Source of the DNA: CAUZIZ01 sp965222655
GTDB lineage: Bacteria > Acidobacteriota > UBA6911 > RPQK01 > JAJDTT01
Assembly (NCBI GenBank): GCA_965222655.1
Contig: CBDCUP010000010.1
Location: 186,001 to 250,000, forward strand
Direction of reading: 5' to 3'
DNA length: 64,000 nucleotides
The stretch's first letter is position 1. Each line of letters begins with the position of its first letter. Made by a program: the position numbers and the translations under genes. This document shows, piece after piece, positions 1 through 9,211 of this stretch. The notes under the pieces were generated by a model. The model was not told where the DNA came from. It ran no database searches and was given only the letters and a program-made list of their open reading frames with translations.

Positions 1-330
1 GACCTATCCGAGAGCCGGGCCAGCGAGACGAGTTCGTTGGAAGCCGTGAAACTGGCGCTGGAGCTAGGTGCTGACGTGAATGCGAGCAATGTTGAGGGAG
101 ATACTGCGCTGCATGGCGCTGCCCGCATCAAGTCCGATGCAATTGTTCGGCTACTCGTGGAGCACGGCGCCAGAGTGAATGTCCAGAACCAGCAGGGACA
201 GACTCCGCTTTTCATCGCCGAGCGCTACTTCCATCCCGGCTCCCCGCCGCTCCTCGTCCAAACCAGCACCGCCGCTCTGCTGCGTCGGTTGAGCAGACGC
301 GAAGAAATCTCAGAAACGATTCGGGAGTAA
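1..330 (+). CDS. Ankyrin-repeat protein, C-terminal part (5' end outside window)
   Basis: The frame is open from the first base, so the gene starts upstream of the window. The visible part carries about one and a half ankyrin repeats, with the typical 'GDTALHGAA' and 'IVRLLVEHGARVNVQN..GQTPL' pattern. These repeats form helix-turn-helix stacks that bind proteins. The last 30 residues are charged and lack repeats. Its partner cannot be guessed. The next gene starts 34 bases after the stop. Confidence 0.8.
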   Translation, partial: DLSESRASETSSLEAVKLALELGADVNASNVEGDTALHGAARIKSDAIVRLLVEHGARVNVQNQQGQTPLFIAERYFHPGSPPLLVQTSTAALLRRLSRREEISETIRE

Positions 331-364
331 CGGGCCCACGGGCCTCAAGTCAGGAGAGACATAA

Positions 365-1921
365 ATGGGCAGCGCTTTGCTTCGGTCTTCTTTCAGTCTG
401 GTTCTTCTCGCTTGTTCCAGTTTTCCAGGTTTGGCGGAAAACGGCCATCAATGGACTATAAAAGGCTCGTATGCGATCGTGCCGACCAAGCCACTCGAGA
501 TTGGAAGTCAACGTCAGCTCCTACTGGACAACTACGTCGTCGAAGATGTCCGCGCCTGTCGCAGAAAGGTCCACCAGCCGACCAAACATCGCTCGAATCC
601 GCTGTTCTCAACCGGACCTGATGGGCTCAACCCAGACTGGACCGCACCCTATCTCAGTGTGATCCGCGATGACGACACCGGCTTGTATCGGCTTTGGGTT
701 GCCAGCAACATCCTCGTCGAGCAACCGACCCCACCTGGGTTCTATTGGTTGAGTCGAGGGCGCTACTTTGAGTCCTCGGACGGTCTACAGTGGCGAGCTC
801 CCAGCCTGGGGCTGGTGGAATCGGACGGGAGCAAGGCCAATAATATTTTTCTGGGTGGTCAAGAATTCACCTACGACAGCCTTGGCGTCAGCCAGTCCCC
901 TGCAAAATGGCGCCAGCATGGCCGTTACTTGATGCTCTACAACCGAGGCCCCGCTGGTCGCGATCCACATCCAGAGTTGATTGCCGGCGGCCAGGAGCTT
1001 CGGCTGGCCTTCAGCGACGACGGGGTCCGTTGGACCGACCAGAAAGAGAACCCGATTTTCAGAGGCCAGAGCGACACCTCGAACAACGTGACCTACAACC
1101 ACGAGCGCGGTGTGCTGATGTCCTATCGGCGTCCGCCGATCAATGCCGGTGAGATCCGTCGCATCGCCTATTCCGAGAGCGCCGATCTGGTCCACTGGAG
1201 CCAGCCCGAGCAGGCTGTGGTTCCGGATGAATTGGACCCCTATTCACTCTACTGCATGCCGGTCATGCGCTATCAGGGCGTTTATCTTGGCTTTCTGCAC
1301 ATGTTCTACCATCGACCGCCCTTCGACCGGAAGGCTCCCCGTCCGAAGGATATGAAGATTGATGTTCAGCTCACCTGGAGCCGTGACGGCAGGCATTGGG
1401 AACGCCATCCGCAGCGACCAATATTCCTGGCAACCGGGCCCCAGGGGTCCTACGACGAGGGCCGAGTCTACGCAGGTAAAGGACTCATCGAGCGCGAAGA
1501 TCGCGTCGATATCTACTACACAGGGCACGAGAGCCGGCATATTTCGAAAGAAGTGGAACCCGGTGACAACCACCTCTGCCTGGCCAGCCTGCGCCGTGAT
1601 GGTTTCGTTTCCCTGGAAGCACCTGATGAAGGGAATATTCTAACCAAACCCATCGCCTATCCTGGAGGTAGTCTGCATATCAACGCCAGGACTTCCGCGG
1701 GCGGTTCGGTGCGTGTTGCCATTCGCCGAGCCGATGGTGAGTTCGATGGCTTACCCCTGCCCTCCTGGAGCTACGAGCGGTGCAATGTCTTCAGCGCTGA
1801 TTCGATCGATCACACGGTCGAGTGGAATCAGCAGGAGAACCTGAGCAGCCTAAAGGGAAAAGCCATCCGTCTGGAGTTCAGCCTGAAGCAGGCGGAGCTG
1901 TTTTCCTTCTGGTTCGAATAG
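365..1921 (+). CDS. Secreted five-bladed beta-propeller protein, glycosyl-hydrolase-like
   Basis: 518 residues. The ATG at 365 follows an AGGAGAG ribosome site. A signal peptide (about residues 1-24, ending SFPGLAEN) predicts export. The mature start 'GSRQLLLDNYVVED'-like (near residues 46-60) and the repeated 'LAFSDDGVRWT', 'SESADLVHWSQ', 'SRDGRHWERHP' blades are typical of GH32/43/117-like propeller proteins abundant in Acidobacteriota and Planctomycetota. A C-terminal beta-sandwich follows. It is a paralogue of the broken gene at 9212-11059 (506 residues when restored). Likely periplasmic or surface sugar processing; the substrate cannot be read from the sequence. Confidence 0.8.
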   Translation: MGSALLRSSFSLVLLACSSFPGLAENGHQWTIKGSYAIVPTKPLEIGSQRQLLLDNYVVEDVRACRRKVHQPTKHRSNPLFSTGPDGLNPDWTAPYLSVIRDDDTGLYRLWVASNILVEQPTPPGFYWLSRGRYFESSDGLQWRAPSLGLVESDGSKANNIFLGGQEFTYDSLGVSQSPAKWRQHGRYLMLYNRGPAGRDPHPELIAGGQELRLAFSDDGVRWTDQKENPIFRGQSDTSNNVTYNHERGVLMSYRRPPINAGEIRRIAYSESADLVHWSQPEQAVVPDELDPYSLYCMPVMRYQGVYLGFLHMFYHRPPFDRKAPRPKDMKIDVQLTWSRDGRHWERHPQRPIFLATGPQGSYDEGRVYAGKGLIEREDRVDIYYTGHESRHISKEVEPGDNHLCLASLRRDGFVSLEAPDEGNILTKPIAYPGGSLHINARTSAGGSVRVAIRRADGEFDGLPLPSWSYERCNVFSADSIDHTVEWNQQENLSSLKGKAIRLEFSLKQAELFSFWFE

Positions 1922-2152
1922 GGCCATAACGAAAGGGGACGTCTACCTCTGATCAAAGGCAGCCACTCCAACAGCACCGCGGGTTGCCTCTTGCCAGTCA
2001 TCGAACTGCTTCAGGACAGGGCATTTGCCGATTGCCGCGAGGCGACGTCTGTCTGCCGCGTTCAGCGAATCGGAAAAGGTTCTTTGGGCCGAGTACTGGG
2101 CGCCAATCGCTAACCTGAAACTTGATTTGGCTAGGAGATCATGCAGGCCCCG

Positions 2153-2327
2153 CCAAATGACAGAGCCGTGACCGTGAGGGAGCGGGATCCGGTGCTTCAA
2201 CTTGCTGGGAAATAGGTGATTAGGATACCTGTTGCGAACGGGCTTAAACCGCAGCCGACGGGTCTAGATTAGCTGTCCCGATCGGTGATCGGGACCGCTC
2301 CTTTGCAGTCACGGCTCTGTCATTGGC
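2153..2327. repeat. Inverted pair of TGACAGAGCCGTGAC units
   Basis: The plus strand reads TGACAGAGCCGTGAC then GGAGCGG near 2157-2187. The inverse (CCGCTCC..GTCACGGCTCTGTCA) lies at about 2295-2325. Similar 'AGAGCCGcGAC..GGGAGCGG' repeats are common between planctomycete and related genes. Read here as a REP-like intergenic palindrome pair. Confidence 0.55.
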
Positions 2328-2436
2328 GGTAGCGACAATCACGGCAGACGTAACCGAAGTTTCGTTCTCGAATGGGGCCAGTGCTTCCTGGGGGCGAGAC
2401 TGACCTGAAACTTCGATAAGCCTGTGCCAGTGCAAC

Positions 2437-2518
2437 GTGGCTTCGGTCTCCAGGCCGAAGTTTTCCGCTTTCGAGCCTCTTGGCTCGAAAGCACGGCGGC
2501 ACGGAGGCCACCGCCACG
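2437..2518. repeat. Dispersed palindromic repeat (GGTCTCCAGGCC family), copy 1
   Basis: CGGTCTCCAGGCCG starts the unit. An inner hairpin TCGAGCC..GGCTCGA is in the middle, and an imperfect partner (CACGGAGGCCACCGCCAC) closes it. The same architecture recurs at 29470-29553, 32485-32556 and around the island ends at 38,440 and 59,806, with a partial copy near 35,458. Confidence 0.65.
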
Positions 2519-2715
2519 TCCCTCGACTGAAGTTTCTTTCCCAAATGGGGCCAGCGCTACCTAGAGTGGACTAATCTGAAGATGCCCTGCTGTCCGTTGT
2601 GGTCATCTGTTACCATCTGAGGAATCGGCGAGGAGAGAGCCATGAGTACCGTGCAGATCAGCGCTAGCGGCGATCCAAATTCGAAGGCGGCCACCAAGGA
2701 CTCTTACGCACTAGG

Positions 2716-3741
2716 ATGGCGTGGAGGCGACGATTGAAGCCGGTTCACCTCGCGTTTCTCGGATGCGGCTTCATCACGCAGGTTCATAGTCGGCACCTGC
2801 ACAAGATGCGGGGCGACATCGTCTGTAGCTATGCCAGCCGAGACCCGGCGCGAGCAGCCGAGTATCAGCGTCGCTTCGGCGGTGAGGGCCACTATGCGGG
2901 CTACGACGAGGCGCTTCGTGATCCTGCTGTCGACGCCGTCGTGGTTGCGGTGCCGACGCGCTATCACCTCGAGCTCGCACTGCAGGCGCTCGCAATGGAC
3001 AAGCACGTCCTGGTGGAAAAGCCCGCGTTTCCGCTACTCAACGATTATCAAACCGTCATCGAGTCACGCGCTCGGGCCGGTCGCGTGGTGCTCGTCGGCG
3101 AAAACGATCACTACAAGCCGCTTTGCGTCGAGCTTCGCCGACTCTTGTCCAGTGGCGTGATTGGAGAGTTGGTGTTCGGGCACTTCGTGACGATCCTGAA
3201 GAAGCCCAAATCGGCCGACGACTGGCGCAACGATGAGGAGATGGCCGGCGGAGACGCGTTCTTCGAGGAAGGAATTCACTGGCTGCACATGGCTGGAAGC
3301 CTGGGGCCCGAGATCCGCTCCATCCAAGGCTACCGGCCGCCACCGTCCAGGAAGGGACCGCTGGAGGGTGACGCGCGGCGCAAGAGCATGCTCGTAGCCT
3401 TCCGTTACGACAACGGCGCGGTGGGCACCCTGTATTACTCCCGCGAGATTCCCTCGCTGCTGCGCGGGCTTCGCTTGTCGAAGCTCTTTGGCCGCGAAGG
3501 CGTCATCACCTTCGAGTCCAACGGAGTGTTCATTCTGGTGCGCGGCGGGCGTCTGCCCCGATTCAGCCTGCTGCCGGGCTTCCGCGACATCCGCGGATAT
3601 CGCGCCATGTATCGCGACTTTGTCAGCGCGATCAGGAACGGGCACACGCCGGAGATGAGCCTGGAGCGAGCGCGGGAAGACCACAGGTTGATGGACGCGG
3701 TGTGCGCGAGCACCGATTCCATGGAGCCCGCCCGCCCGTGA
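2716..3741 (+). CDS. Gfo/Idh/MocA family NAD(P)-dependent oxidoreductase
   Basis: 341 residues, full family length. The N-terminal Rossmann fold shows 'HLAFLGCGFITQVHSRHL' (residues 11-28), and the family 'VLVEKPA' lysine-containing motif is near residue 98. The C-terminal alpha/beta domain includes 'EEGIHWLHMAGSLG', carrying the usual catalytic-region His. These enzymes oxidise or reduce sugars and cyclitols with NAD(P). The next gene overlaps its stop (GTGA), so the two are translationally coupled. The pair plus the VOC protein suggests a small sugar or polyol modification operon; the substrate is unknown. Confidence 0.88.
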   Translation: MAWRRRLKPVHLAFLGCGFITQVHSRHLHKMRGDIVCSYASRDPARAAEYQRRFGGEGHYAGYDEALRDPAVDAVVVAVPTRYHLELALQALAMDKHVLVEKPAFPLLNDYQTVIESRARAGRVVLVGENDHYKPLCVELRRLLSSGVIGELVFGHFVTILKKPKSADDWRNDEEMAGGDAFFEEGIHWLHMAGSLGPEIRSIQGYRPPPSRKGPLEGDARRKSMLVAFRYDNGAVGTLYYSREIPSLLRGLRLSKLFGREGVITFESNGVFILVRGGRLPRFSLLPGFRDIRGYRAMYRDFVSAIRNGHTPEMSLERAREDHRLMDAVCASTDSMEPARP

Positions 3742-5258
3742 CCGAACGCTTCGACATCGTCATCATCGGTAGCGGCATGGGTGGTGGCACGCTGGCATAC
3801 GCCCTGGCGGACACGGGGGCTCGTATCCTCATCGTCGAGCGCGGCGACTTCATTCCCCAGGAGGACGAAAACTGGAGTCCGCACGCGGTTTGGGGCGAGC
3901 TCCGCTATCGAACCTCCGAGCGCTGGATTGACGGGCGTGGCAAGGAGTTCCTTCCCTACACACACTATTGTGTCGGCGGCAACTCGAAATTCTGGGGGGC
4001 TGTGTTGTACCGCCTACGGCGCGAGGACTTCGGCGAGCTCCAGCACCTGGGTGGAGTCTCTCCAGCATGGCCCATTACGTATGAGACGCTCGCCCCCTTC
4101 TATGATCGTGCCGAACGGCTCTATCATGTGCACGGCGAGGACGGGTCGGACCCGACCGAACCGCCGCGGCAACCGTTCCCGCACCCACCAGTTCAGCACC
4201 AGGGGCGTATTGCCCTGATCGTCGAACGGCTCCGCGGGCTCGGGTTGCACCCGTCACACCTACCCCTCGGGTTACTGCGCCCGGGCGAACCCGACGGCTG
4301 CATCCTCTGCGACACGTGCAATTCGTATCCCTGCAAGATACGGGCGAAGAGCGACGCCGATGTCTGCACAGTATCACCCGCACTCGAGCACGACACCGTC
4401 ACGCTGTGGACCAACGCCTATACACAGCGCCTCGTCACCAACGGAAGCGGCGACAAGGTTCTTGCGGCCGAGATTATCCGCGATGGAAAGCTGGTGCGCG
4501 TCGAGGCGCCGCTTTTCGTCGTTGCGTGTGGCGCGGTGAATTCCGCCGCACTTCTTCTGCGCTCGACGAACAACGTGCATCGCGAAGGACTGGCGAATTC
4601 GTCGGGCCTGGTTGGGCGCAACTACATGGCGCACCTCGTCACCATGCTGGGCGCGCTGATGCCGCCCCGCCATGATACGGTGTTTCAGAAGACCGTCGCG
4701 GTCAACGACTTCTACCTGCCCGGTCCCCAGGCCGACTATCCCCTCGGACAGATTCAGTCACAGGGACGTTCGCACGCCGCCATAGCCAAGGCTGCCGGCC
4801 CTCCGGGGTCTCGCAGGGTGCCCACCTGCGTGTACGAGGCCTGGTTTGCCCGCGGCGTCGAGTGGCTGGCGATGAGCGAGGACTTGCCCGGACGCGACAA
4901 TCGCGTAACGCTCACCAACGACGGGCGCATTCAGCTTCAGCGGGAGGTGTCCAACGCGGAGACGCACCGCGCACTCGTCACCGTGACCCGGCGCTTGCTC
5001 CGCAAAGTTGGAGCCTGGTACGTCGCGAGGATCCCCCTGGGTATCTTCAATACCACGCACCAGTGCGGCACCGCCGTCTTCGGTACCGACCCGAAGACTT
5101 CGGTGCTCGATACCTGGTGCCGATCCCACGATGTCGACAATCTCTTCGTTGTCGATGCCTCATTTTTTCCGTCGTCGGCCTCGGTAAACCCGGCCCTCAC
5201 CATCGCAGCGCAGGCGCTGCGCGCGGCGGATCATATCAAGGAAACTCATCTGAGATAG
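3738..5258 (+). CDS. GMC-family FAD-dependent oxidoreductase
   Basis: About 506 residues. The GTG at 3738 is chosen because it overlaps the previous stop as GTGA and sits just before the FAD-binding 'FDIVIIGSGMGGGTLAYAL' motif; an ATG at 3702 would give 12 extra residues. The C-terminus holds 'NTTHQCGTAVFG' and 'NLFVVDASFFPSSASVNPALTIAAQALR', the usual GMC active-site region. A Cys cluster ('CILCDTCNSYPCK') near residue 200 is also seen in sugar and long-chain-alcohol dehydrogenases of this family. Likely oxidises an alcohol or sugar together with the upstream oxidoreductase. Confidence 0.88.
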   Translation: MTERFDIVIIGSGMGGGTLAYALADTGARILIVERGDFIPQEDENWSPHAVWGELRYRTSERWIDGRGKEFLPYTHYCVGGNSKFWGAVLYRLRREDFGELQHLGGVSPAWPITYETLAPFYDRAERLYHVHGEDGSDPTEPPRQPFPHPPVQHQGRIALIVERLRGLGLHPSHLPLGLLRPGEPDGCILCDTCNSYPCKIRAKSDADVCTVSPALEHDTVTLWTNAYTQRLVTNGSGDKVLAAEIIRDGKLVRVEAPLFVVACGAVNSAALLLRSTNNVHREGLANSSGLVGRNYMAHLVTMLGALMPPRHDTVFQKTVAVNDFYLPGPQADYPLGQIQSQGRSHAAIAKAAGPPGSRRVPTCVYEAWFARGVEWLAMSEDLPGRDNRVTLTNDGRIQLQREVSNAETHRALVTVTRRLLRKVGAWYVARIPLGIFNTTHQCGTAVFGTDPKTSVLDTWCRSHDVDNLFVVDASFFPSSASVNPALTIAAQALRAADHIKETHLR

Positions 5259-5268
5259 GCAGGAACGT

Positions 5269-5790
5269 ATGAAGGCACGATCGTTCAGTCACACAGGCAT
5301 CACGGTGGTCGACTTCGACAGGTTCGTTCAGTTCTACGCTGAGCACTTCGGTTGCCGACTCGTTGGCGTCGGAGACAGCGAACCGTCGCGAGTCCGGGCG
5401 TTCTTTGGCGTTGACGCCGAAGAGCCGCAGTGCAGGATCGGCTGGCTGCGAACACCGGGTGGAGGCATGCTCGAGATCTTCGAGTTCACTCCACAGCAAC
5501 CGGCGGAGAAAGTAGCGTGGAGTCGCGTGGGCTTGACGCACATCAGCCTCGACGTGAAGAATTCCTACAAATGGCACGCTGCTTTGGCGAAGAAGGGCGT
5601 AGAGATCGTCAGTGAGGTCGAGGAGTCCAAGCACGGGCACACGTTTTTCTTCGCCAGGGACTGTGACGGGAACCTGATCGAGCTGATCGACTTGAAGTAC
5701 CGCTACCCGCTGCTCAGATACCTGGGCTGGTTAGGAGGCTGGCTTTTCCGCCGCGGGATGTACAAGAAACACTACGGGTCGGCAGCGTAG
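5269..5790 (+). CDS. VOC (glyoxalase/dioxygenase) superfamily protein
   Basis: 173 residues, starting 10 bases after the GMC gene, behind AGGAA. The beginning 'FSHTGITVVDFDRFVQFYAEHFG' and the later 'LTHISLDVKN' and 'FARDCDGNLIELIDL' strands form two beta-alpha-beta-beta-beta units. Metal-ligand candidates are the first His, His in 'LTHISLD' and Glu in 'NLIELID'. VOC proteins include lyases, isomerases and dioxygenases. The third gene of the coupled operon; its exact reaction is not predictable. Confidence 0.85.
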   Translation: MKARSFSHTGITVVDFDRFVQFYAEHFGCRLVGVGDSEPSRVRAFFGVDAEEPQCRIGWLRTPGGGMLEIFEFTPQQPAEKVAWSRVGLTHISLDVKNSYKWHAALAKKGVEIVSEVEESKHGHTFFFARDCDGNLIELIDLKYRYPLLRYLGWLGGWLFRRGMYKKHYGSAA

Positions 5791-6007
5791 CAAGGCTGGG
5801 CTTGAGCGAGAGAGCCCTGGTATGGGTTGAGGATAAACCCCGAAAGTAGCTTCTACCCAGAGCGTCGTTCCAGTGTACTCCTGCGCCCGGTATCACGATC
5901 GCCTGCAGCAGTCACGGCCGAGCTGAGCCGTCGCTCGTGGAGAAGGTAGCAAAGCTGGCCGCGAGCGACACCGAGCTAGTCGTCCGTGTTTGAGTAGGAA
6001 AGCAATC

Positions 6008-8002
6008 TCAATCAGTCGATTCAGCCTGCTGAAACCGCTGTCTTATAGGGGTAGGTTCGGCCAACCCCAGCAGATGGTCCAGATCGAAAGCTGGAAGGAG
6101 GCCGAGGCAGAACAGCTCTGGTGCCTGCACATAGCGGACCGGTTCCTTCAGCAGATCTCTGAGGCTTTTCATCCCCTCTTCCACCTGGATTTCTGAGAAG
6201 AAGTGCGGCTTCAATGCAGCGGCGACAAGGGCAACAACCTGGCTACGCCGACCCCTGGATTCGATTCGTAGCTGCGAGGAACCGTGATGCTTCTTGAGCC
6301 AACGGGCCAGGGCCAGAAGGTGAGAAGCGCGGATGCCCAGGGCACGATCGCCGATAGTGGCCAGGAGCTGGGGATATCGGTACGCGGTAGAACTCGCCTC
6401 CATCGGCTGCGCCGCAGCATCCCCGGTCAAGATCAGGTCCGTCACCAGCACCTGCTCGCCGCGGTTGATCCGGTCCGAGGCGGTGGACGCTCCCGAAACC
6501 CGCCCCATGTCCGAGAGAATGATGGAAGCAGACGCATCTCCGCTGGTTCTGATCGCCTTACCCCAGAGTCCCGACGCCACCAGGCCATCGCTGAAATGGA
6601 ACCGATAGGATCGCGTTTCCAGGCCTTGGTTCTTGGTATTGTGAAGAGCCCAGGCGTGTTTGACGTCCACCGGGCGAAAGCGAACCACTGATCTAAGCTG
6701 CGATCTCCGGTCGTCGGCCCCCTTTTGAAGATTTGCCGTGTCTGGGACAGCTTCAGGCGGAGCCTTGGCCGCCAGTACCCGGGCTACCCCAAGGATGGTA
6801 AGGTTGTCTTCCGGCAGACCCACGACCAGTGCCTCATAGCTCTGGACCTCTCGATCCGCAGAAGACTCCTGGTTCCATTCCCCAAGACCGAAGTGCCGCG
6901 CCAGAAAAGCATAGGCCTGGAGTCGATTGTCCAGCTGGTAGTTATGGGTCGAGGGATCGGTGTTTTCGTGCCAGTTCAGATTCTCTTCCTTTCCGAAGAG
7001 CCGAAAGAAGGGCTTTACGTCGTCGAAAATGTAAGGTTTCACCAGGGGCGCTCTGAAGCAGCAATTGTCTTCGGCGTTGTAGATCAAGAGTGTCGGACGC
7101 GGAGCCCGCATGGCCGTCAGGGTTGAGTAGTCCTGGCCCTGGAGCAAGTCGGTGGCGTTCTGCTCGATATCCCCGATATCCTGAGGACGTTCGAGTCGTG
7201 AGATCAGTGCCGAATACCCGGCCACGGGGACCGTCACAGCAACCCTCTCGTCCAGCGAGCTGAGAACGATGGTCTGCCAGCCACCGCCGGACAGTCCTGT
7301 GACGGCTAGACGCCCACTGTCGGCCCGCGGATGCTGCTCCAGGTAGTCCAGGCCCTTGCGCATAGCCAGATAGAAAAGACCCATCGCATTGGCTCCTACC
7401 AGATCCAGATGCCCCCCGAACCAGTGCGCGTTCTGTGGATGAGCGAGCTCACCATAGGCAAACCATTCCAGATTCAGGGCCAGCAGCCCTCGACGGGCAA
7501 GACTGATGCACCGCTTCTGTTTGTACTCGATGGCCTTTCCTCGAGGGCCAACGTGACCGTTCACGTTGAGGACGGCCGGCAGCGAGTCCTTCTCGCCCAA
7601 CGGTTCGTAGAGAAGGGCGGGGATCTGTAAACCGGGGAGAATGTCGAGAAGAAGCTTCTGGAGGCGATACCCATTGCGCTGCTGAGCACCGCCCACTTTT
7701 CTGAAACTGAGTGGTGCCTCCACCCATTCTCGGGGCCAGCCCTTATAGACCACCTCCCGCAACAGTTTCTGTCGGGTCTGTTCGGCTTGACTCGTCCACT
7801 CGTCGGCCTGGCTGGGAACCGCTGGTAGCCGGGGAGAACGCTCCTTCAGGTACGTCTCCAGGCGATGTCGAACCAGATCCGGTCCCAGAGTCTCGCGTTC
7901 CAGAAGTGCTTCAAGCTGGCCGCTCGTACTCTGGCCCTCCAGGAAGAGTATCCAGGGTAGGCATAGGCAGAGTCTTAGAATGGAGCTCCTGATCATTGTC
8001 AT
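6008..8002 (-). CDS. Secreted alpha/beta hydrolase (acetyl-xylan-esterase/dienelactone-hydrolase-like)
   Basis: 664 residues with an N-terminal signal peptide (MTMIRSSILRLCLCLPWIL, then GQSTSGQ). The catalytic triad can be placed: nucleophile Ser in 'VTGLSGGGWQT', Asp in 'LLIYNAEDNCCF', His in 'DPSTHNYQLDN'. An 'NVNGHVGPRGK' segment forms the oxyanion region. About 280 residues follow the hydrolase core and resemble a second alpha/beta domain without clear motifs. Such large hydrolases sit in polysaccharide-degradation clusters of Acidobacteriota and Planctomycetota. Lies downstream of the lipoprotein 8156-9130 on the same strand. Confidence 0.8.
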   Translation of the reverse strand: MTMIRSSILRLCLCLPWILFLEGQSTSGQLEALLERETLGPDLVRHRLETYLKERSPRLPAVPSQADEWTSQAEQTRQKLLREVVYKGWPREWVEAPLSFRKVGGAQQRNGYRLQKLLLDILPGLQIPALLYEPLGEKDSLPAVLNVNGHVGPRGKAIEYKQKRCISLARRGLLALNLEWFAYGELAHPQNAHWFGGHLDLVGANAMGLFYLAMRKGLDYLEQHPRADSGRLAVTGLSGGGWQTIVLSSLDERVAVTVPVAGYSALISRLERPQDIGDIEQNATDLLQGQDYSTLTAMRAPRPTLLIYNAEDNCCFRAPLVKPYIFDDVKPFFRLFGKEENLNWHENTDPSTHNYQLDNRLQAYAFLARHFGLGEWNQESSADREVQSYEALVVGLPEDNLTILGVARVLAAKAPPEAVPDTANLQKGADDRRSQLRSVVRFRPVDVKHAWALHNTKNQGLETRSYRFHFSDGLVASGLWGKAIRTSGDASASIILSDMGRVSGASTASDRINRGEQVLVTDLILTGDAAAQPMEASSTAYRYPQLLATIGDRALGIRASHLLALARWLKKHHGSSQLRIESRGRRSQVVALVAAALKPHFFSEIQVEEGMKSLRDLLKEPVRYVQAPELFCLGLLPAFDLDHLLGLAEPTPIRQRFQQAESTD

Positions 8003-8155
8003 GCGATGTTCCCCATAAATCAGTGAGCAGTAAGCAGTAAGCAGTGCCGGAGGCAGGCGCGGTCCAATTGTGTCGCAACATCAAACTCAGTGCCGGAGAG
8101 AGCGGACAGCGCACCCCCTGCCGGGTACTCGACCAAGCATCCAAGAAGCCGTCTG

Positions 8156-9130
8156 CTATGGCCGCAGCTCAATCTGGTCCAAACGCTGCCTGAGCGCACT
8201 TTCCTGCTCCTGAAAGGACTCGAGATCGGTCTCGGCAATGAGGATGTGACCGCCGCGGGTCACTTGCTGACCTGGCTCTAAGTCCCCAAACCAGAGGAGC
8301 AGGTCGGTGCAGGGAGCGTTTTGATTGGCTAGCACCGCCAGGGAGTCGTTTGATAGGTGGGCTGTGAGGAGATGGCCTTTATTGGTGATATTCCAACAAA
8401 CCACGCCGGGAAAGCTCACTGCAGGAGCCACCATCGATCCAGGGCGAACCCTGGAGTACTCCTCTTCCCTTCCCTCTATTGGCAAGAAAGTACCCGGGCC
8501 GACATTCGGGATCTTCTGGTACTCCGTCCATGAAGATCCGATCTTGAGGTAGGGTCGATACCCTGTAACCGGCGTGTGGAAGTGGTCCAGGCAGATCCAG
8601 GTGTATACGTCTCTCCAAGTCTCATCCGAGCCATTGGTAACCTCTACGCTGTAGTGGGCTCCCATCGAATCCGCGTAGATGCTGGCAGCCTGCTGACCGA
8701 GGACCGACTTCTGCTCTGCAGCCGGATCGAGAGAGAAACCCTCGTTTGGATCCTGCTTCCAAAGGCCGTTCAGATCCTTCACGGGACTTCCGAAGTAAGA
8801 CCATCGCATCCCTTCCAATTTCCATTCCATCCCCACCTGGTAGTGGAGCTTTTTCCCATTGATATAGATCTGTTCCGGAAGCCTCACGATCCAGGAGGCC
8901 TTGGCAGGCCGATCCTCCCAGCCGATGCGTTCCAAGCCATCCACGGTTATGACCACGACCTGGGGGGCCAGGCCGTCATGGTAGCGACGGTAGGTAGGGT
9001 AGGAAGAATGAACCTGTGGCTCTACCTTCAGCCGGTGGAACTTCATGTCCACCGAAGCGGGCGTCTCCATCTGCTGAGAGCAGGCCTGGAGGAGGAGTAT
9101 CGCCAAAAACAAGAGATGTATATAGCTCAC
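8156..9130 (-). CDS. Predicted lipoprotein of unknown function
   Basis: 324 residues with a GTG start. The signal 'YIHLLFLAILLLQAC' ends in a lipobox (LQAC), so membrane anchoring by lipid is predicted. The rest is beta-rich (for example 'KASWIVRLPEQIYINGKKL', 'TWRDVYTWICLDHFHTP') and is not a family I can name. The gene lies between a secreted hydrolase and a propeller protein on the same strand, so a role in sugar polymer handling is likely but inferred. Confidence 0.7.
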   Translation of the reverse strand: MSYIHLLFLAILLLQACSQQMETPASVDMKFHRLKVEPQVHSSYPTYRRYHDGLAPQVVVITVDGLERIGWEDRPAKASWIVRLPEQIYINGKKLHYQVGMEWKLEGMRWSYFGSPVKDLNGLWKQDPNEGFSLDPAAEQKSVLGQQAASIYADSMGAHYSVEVTNGSDETWRDVYTWICLDHFHTPVTGYRPYLKIGSSWTEYQKIPNVGPGTFLPIEGREEEYSRVRPGSMVAPAVSFPGVVCWNITNKGHLLTAHLSNDSLAVLANQNAPCTDLLLWFGDLEPGQQVTRGGHILIAETDLESFQEQESALRQRLDQIELRP

Positions 9131-9211
9131 AAATCGTCCCTGCCTCCCCCCTCGGCCGCATGACTTGTATTTCGTCCCAAGCCCGACTGGTCGAGTCTAG
9201 CAAACGGAGCG

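Larger units (their letters stand above)
1922..2715. other. Long intergenic region with palindromic repeats
   Basis: No convincing gene was found in about 790 bases. Short open frames on the minus strand (1943-2200, 2244-2544) have no recognisable domain. The stretch holds an inverted pair of a 'TGACAGAGCCGTGAC' motif followed by a GGAGCGG core, and one copy of the dispersed 'GGTCTCCAGGCC' repeat, each listed separately. Confidence 0.6.
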
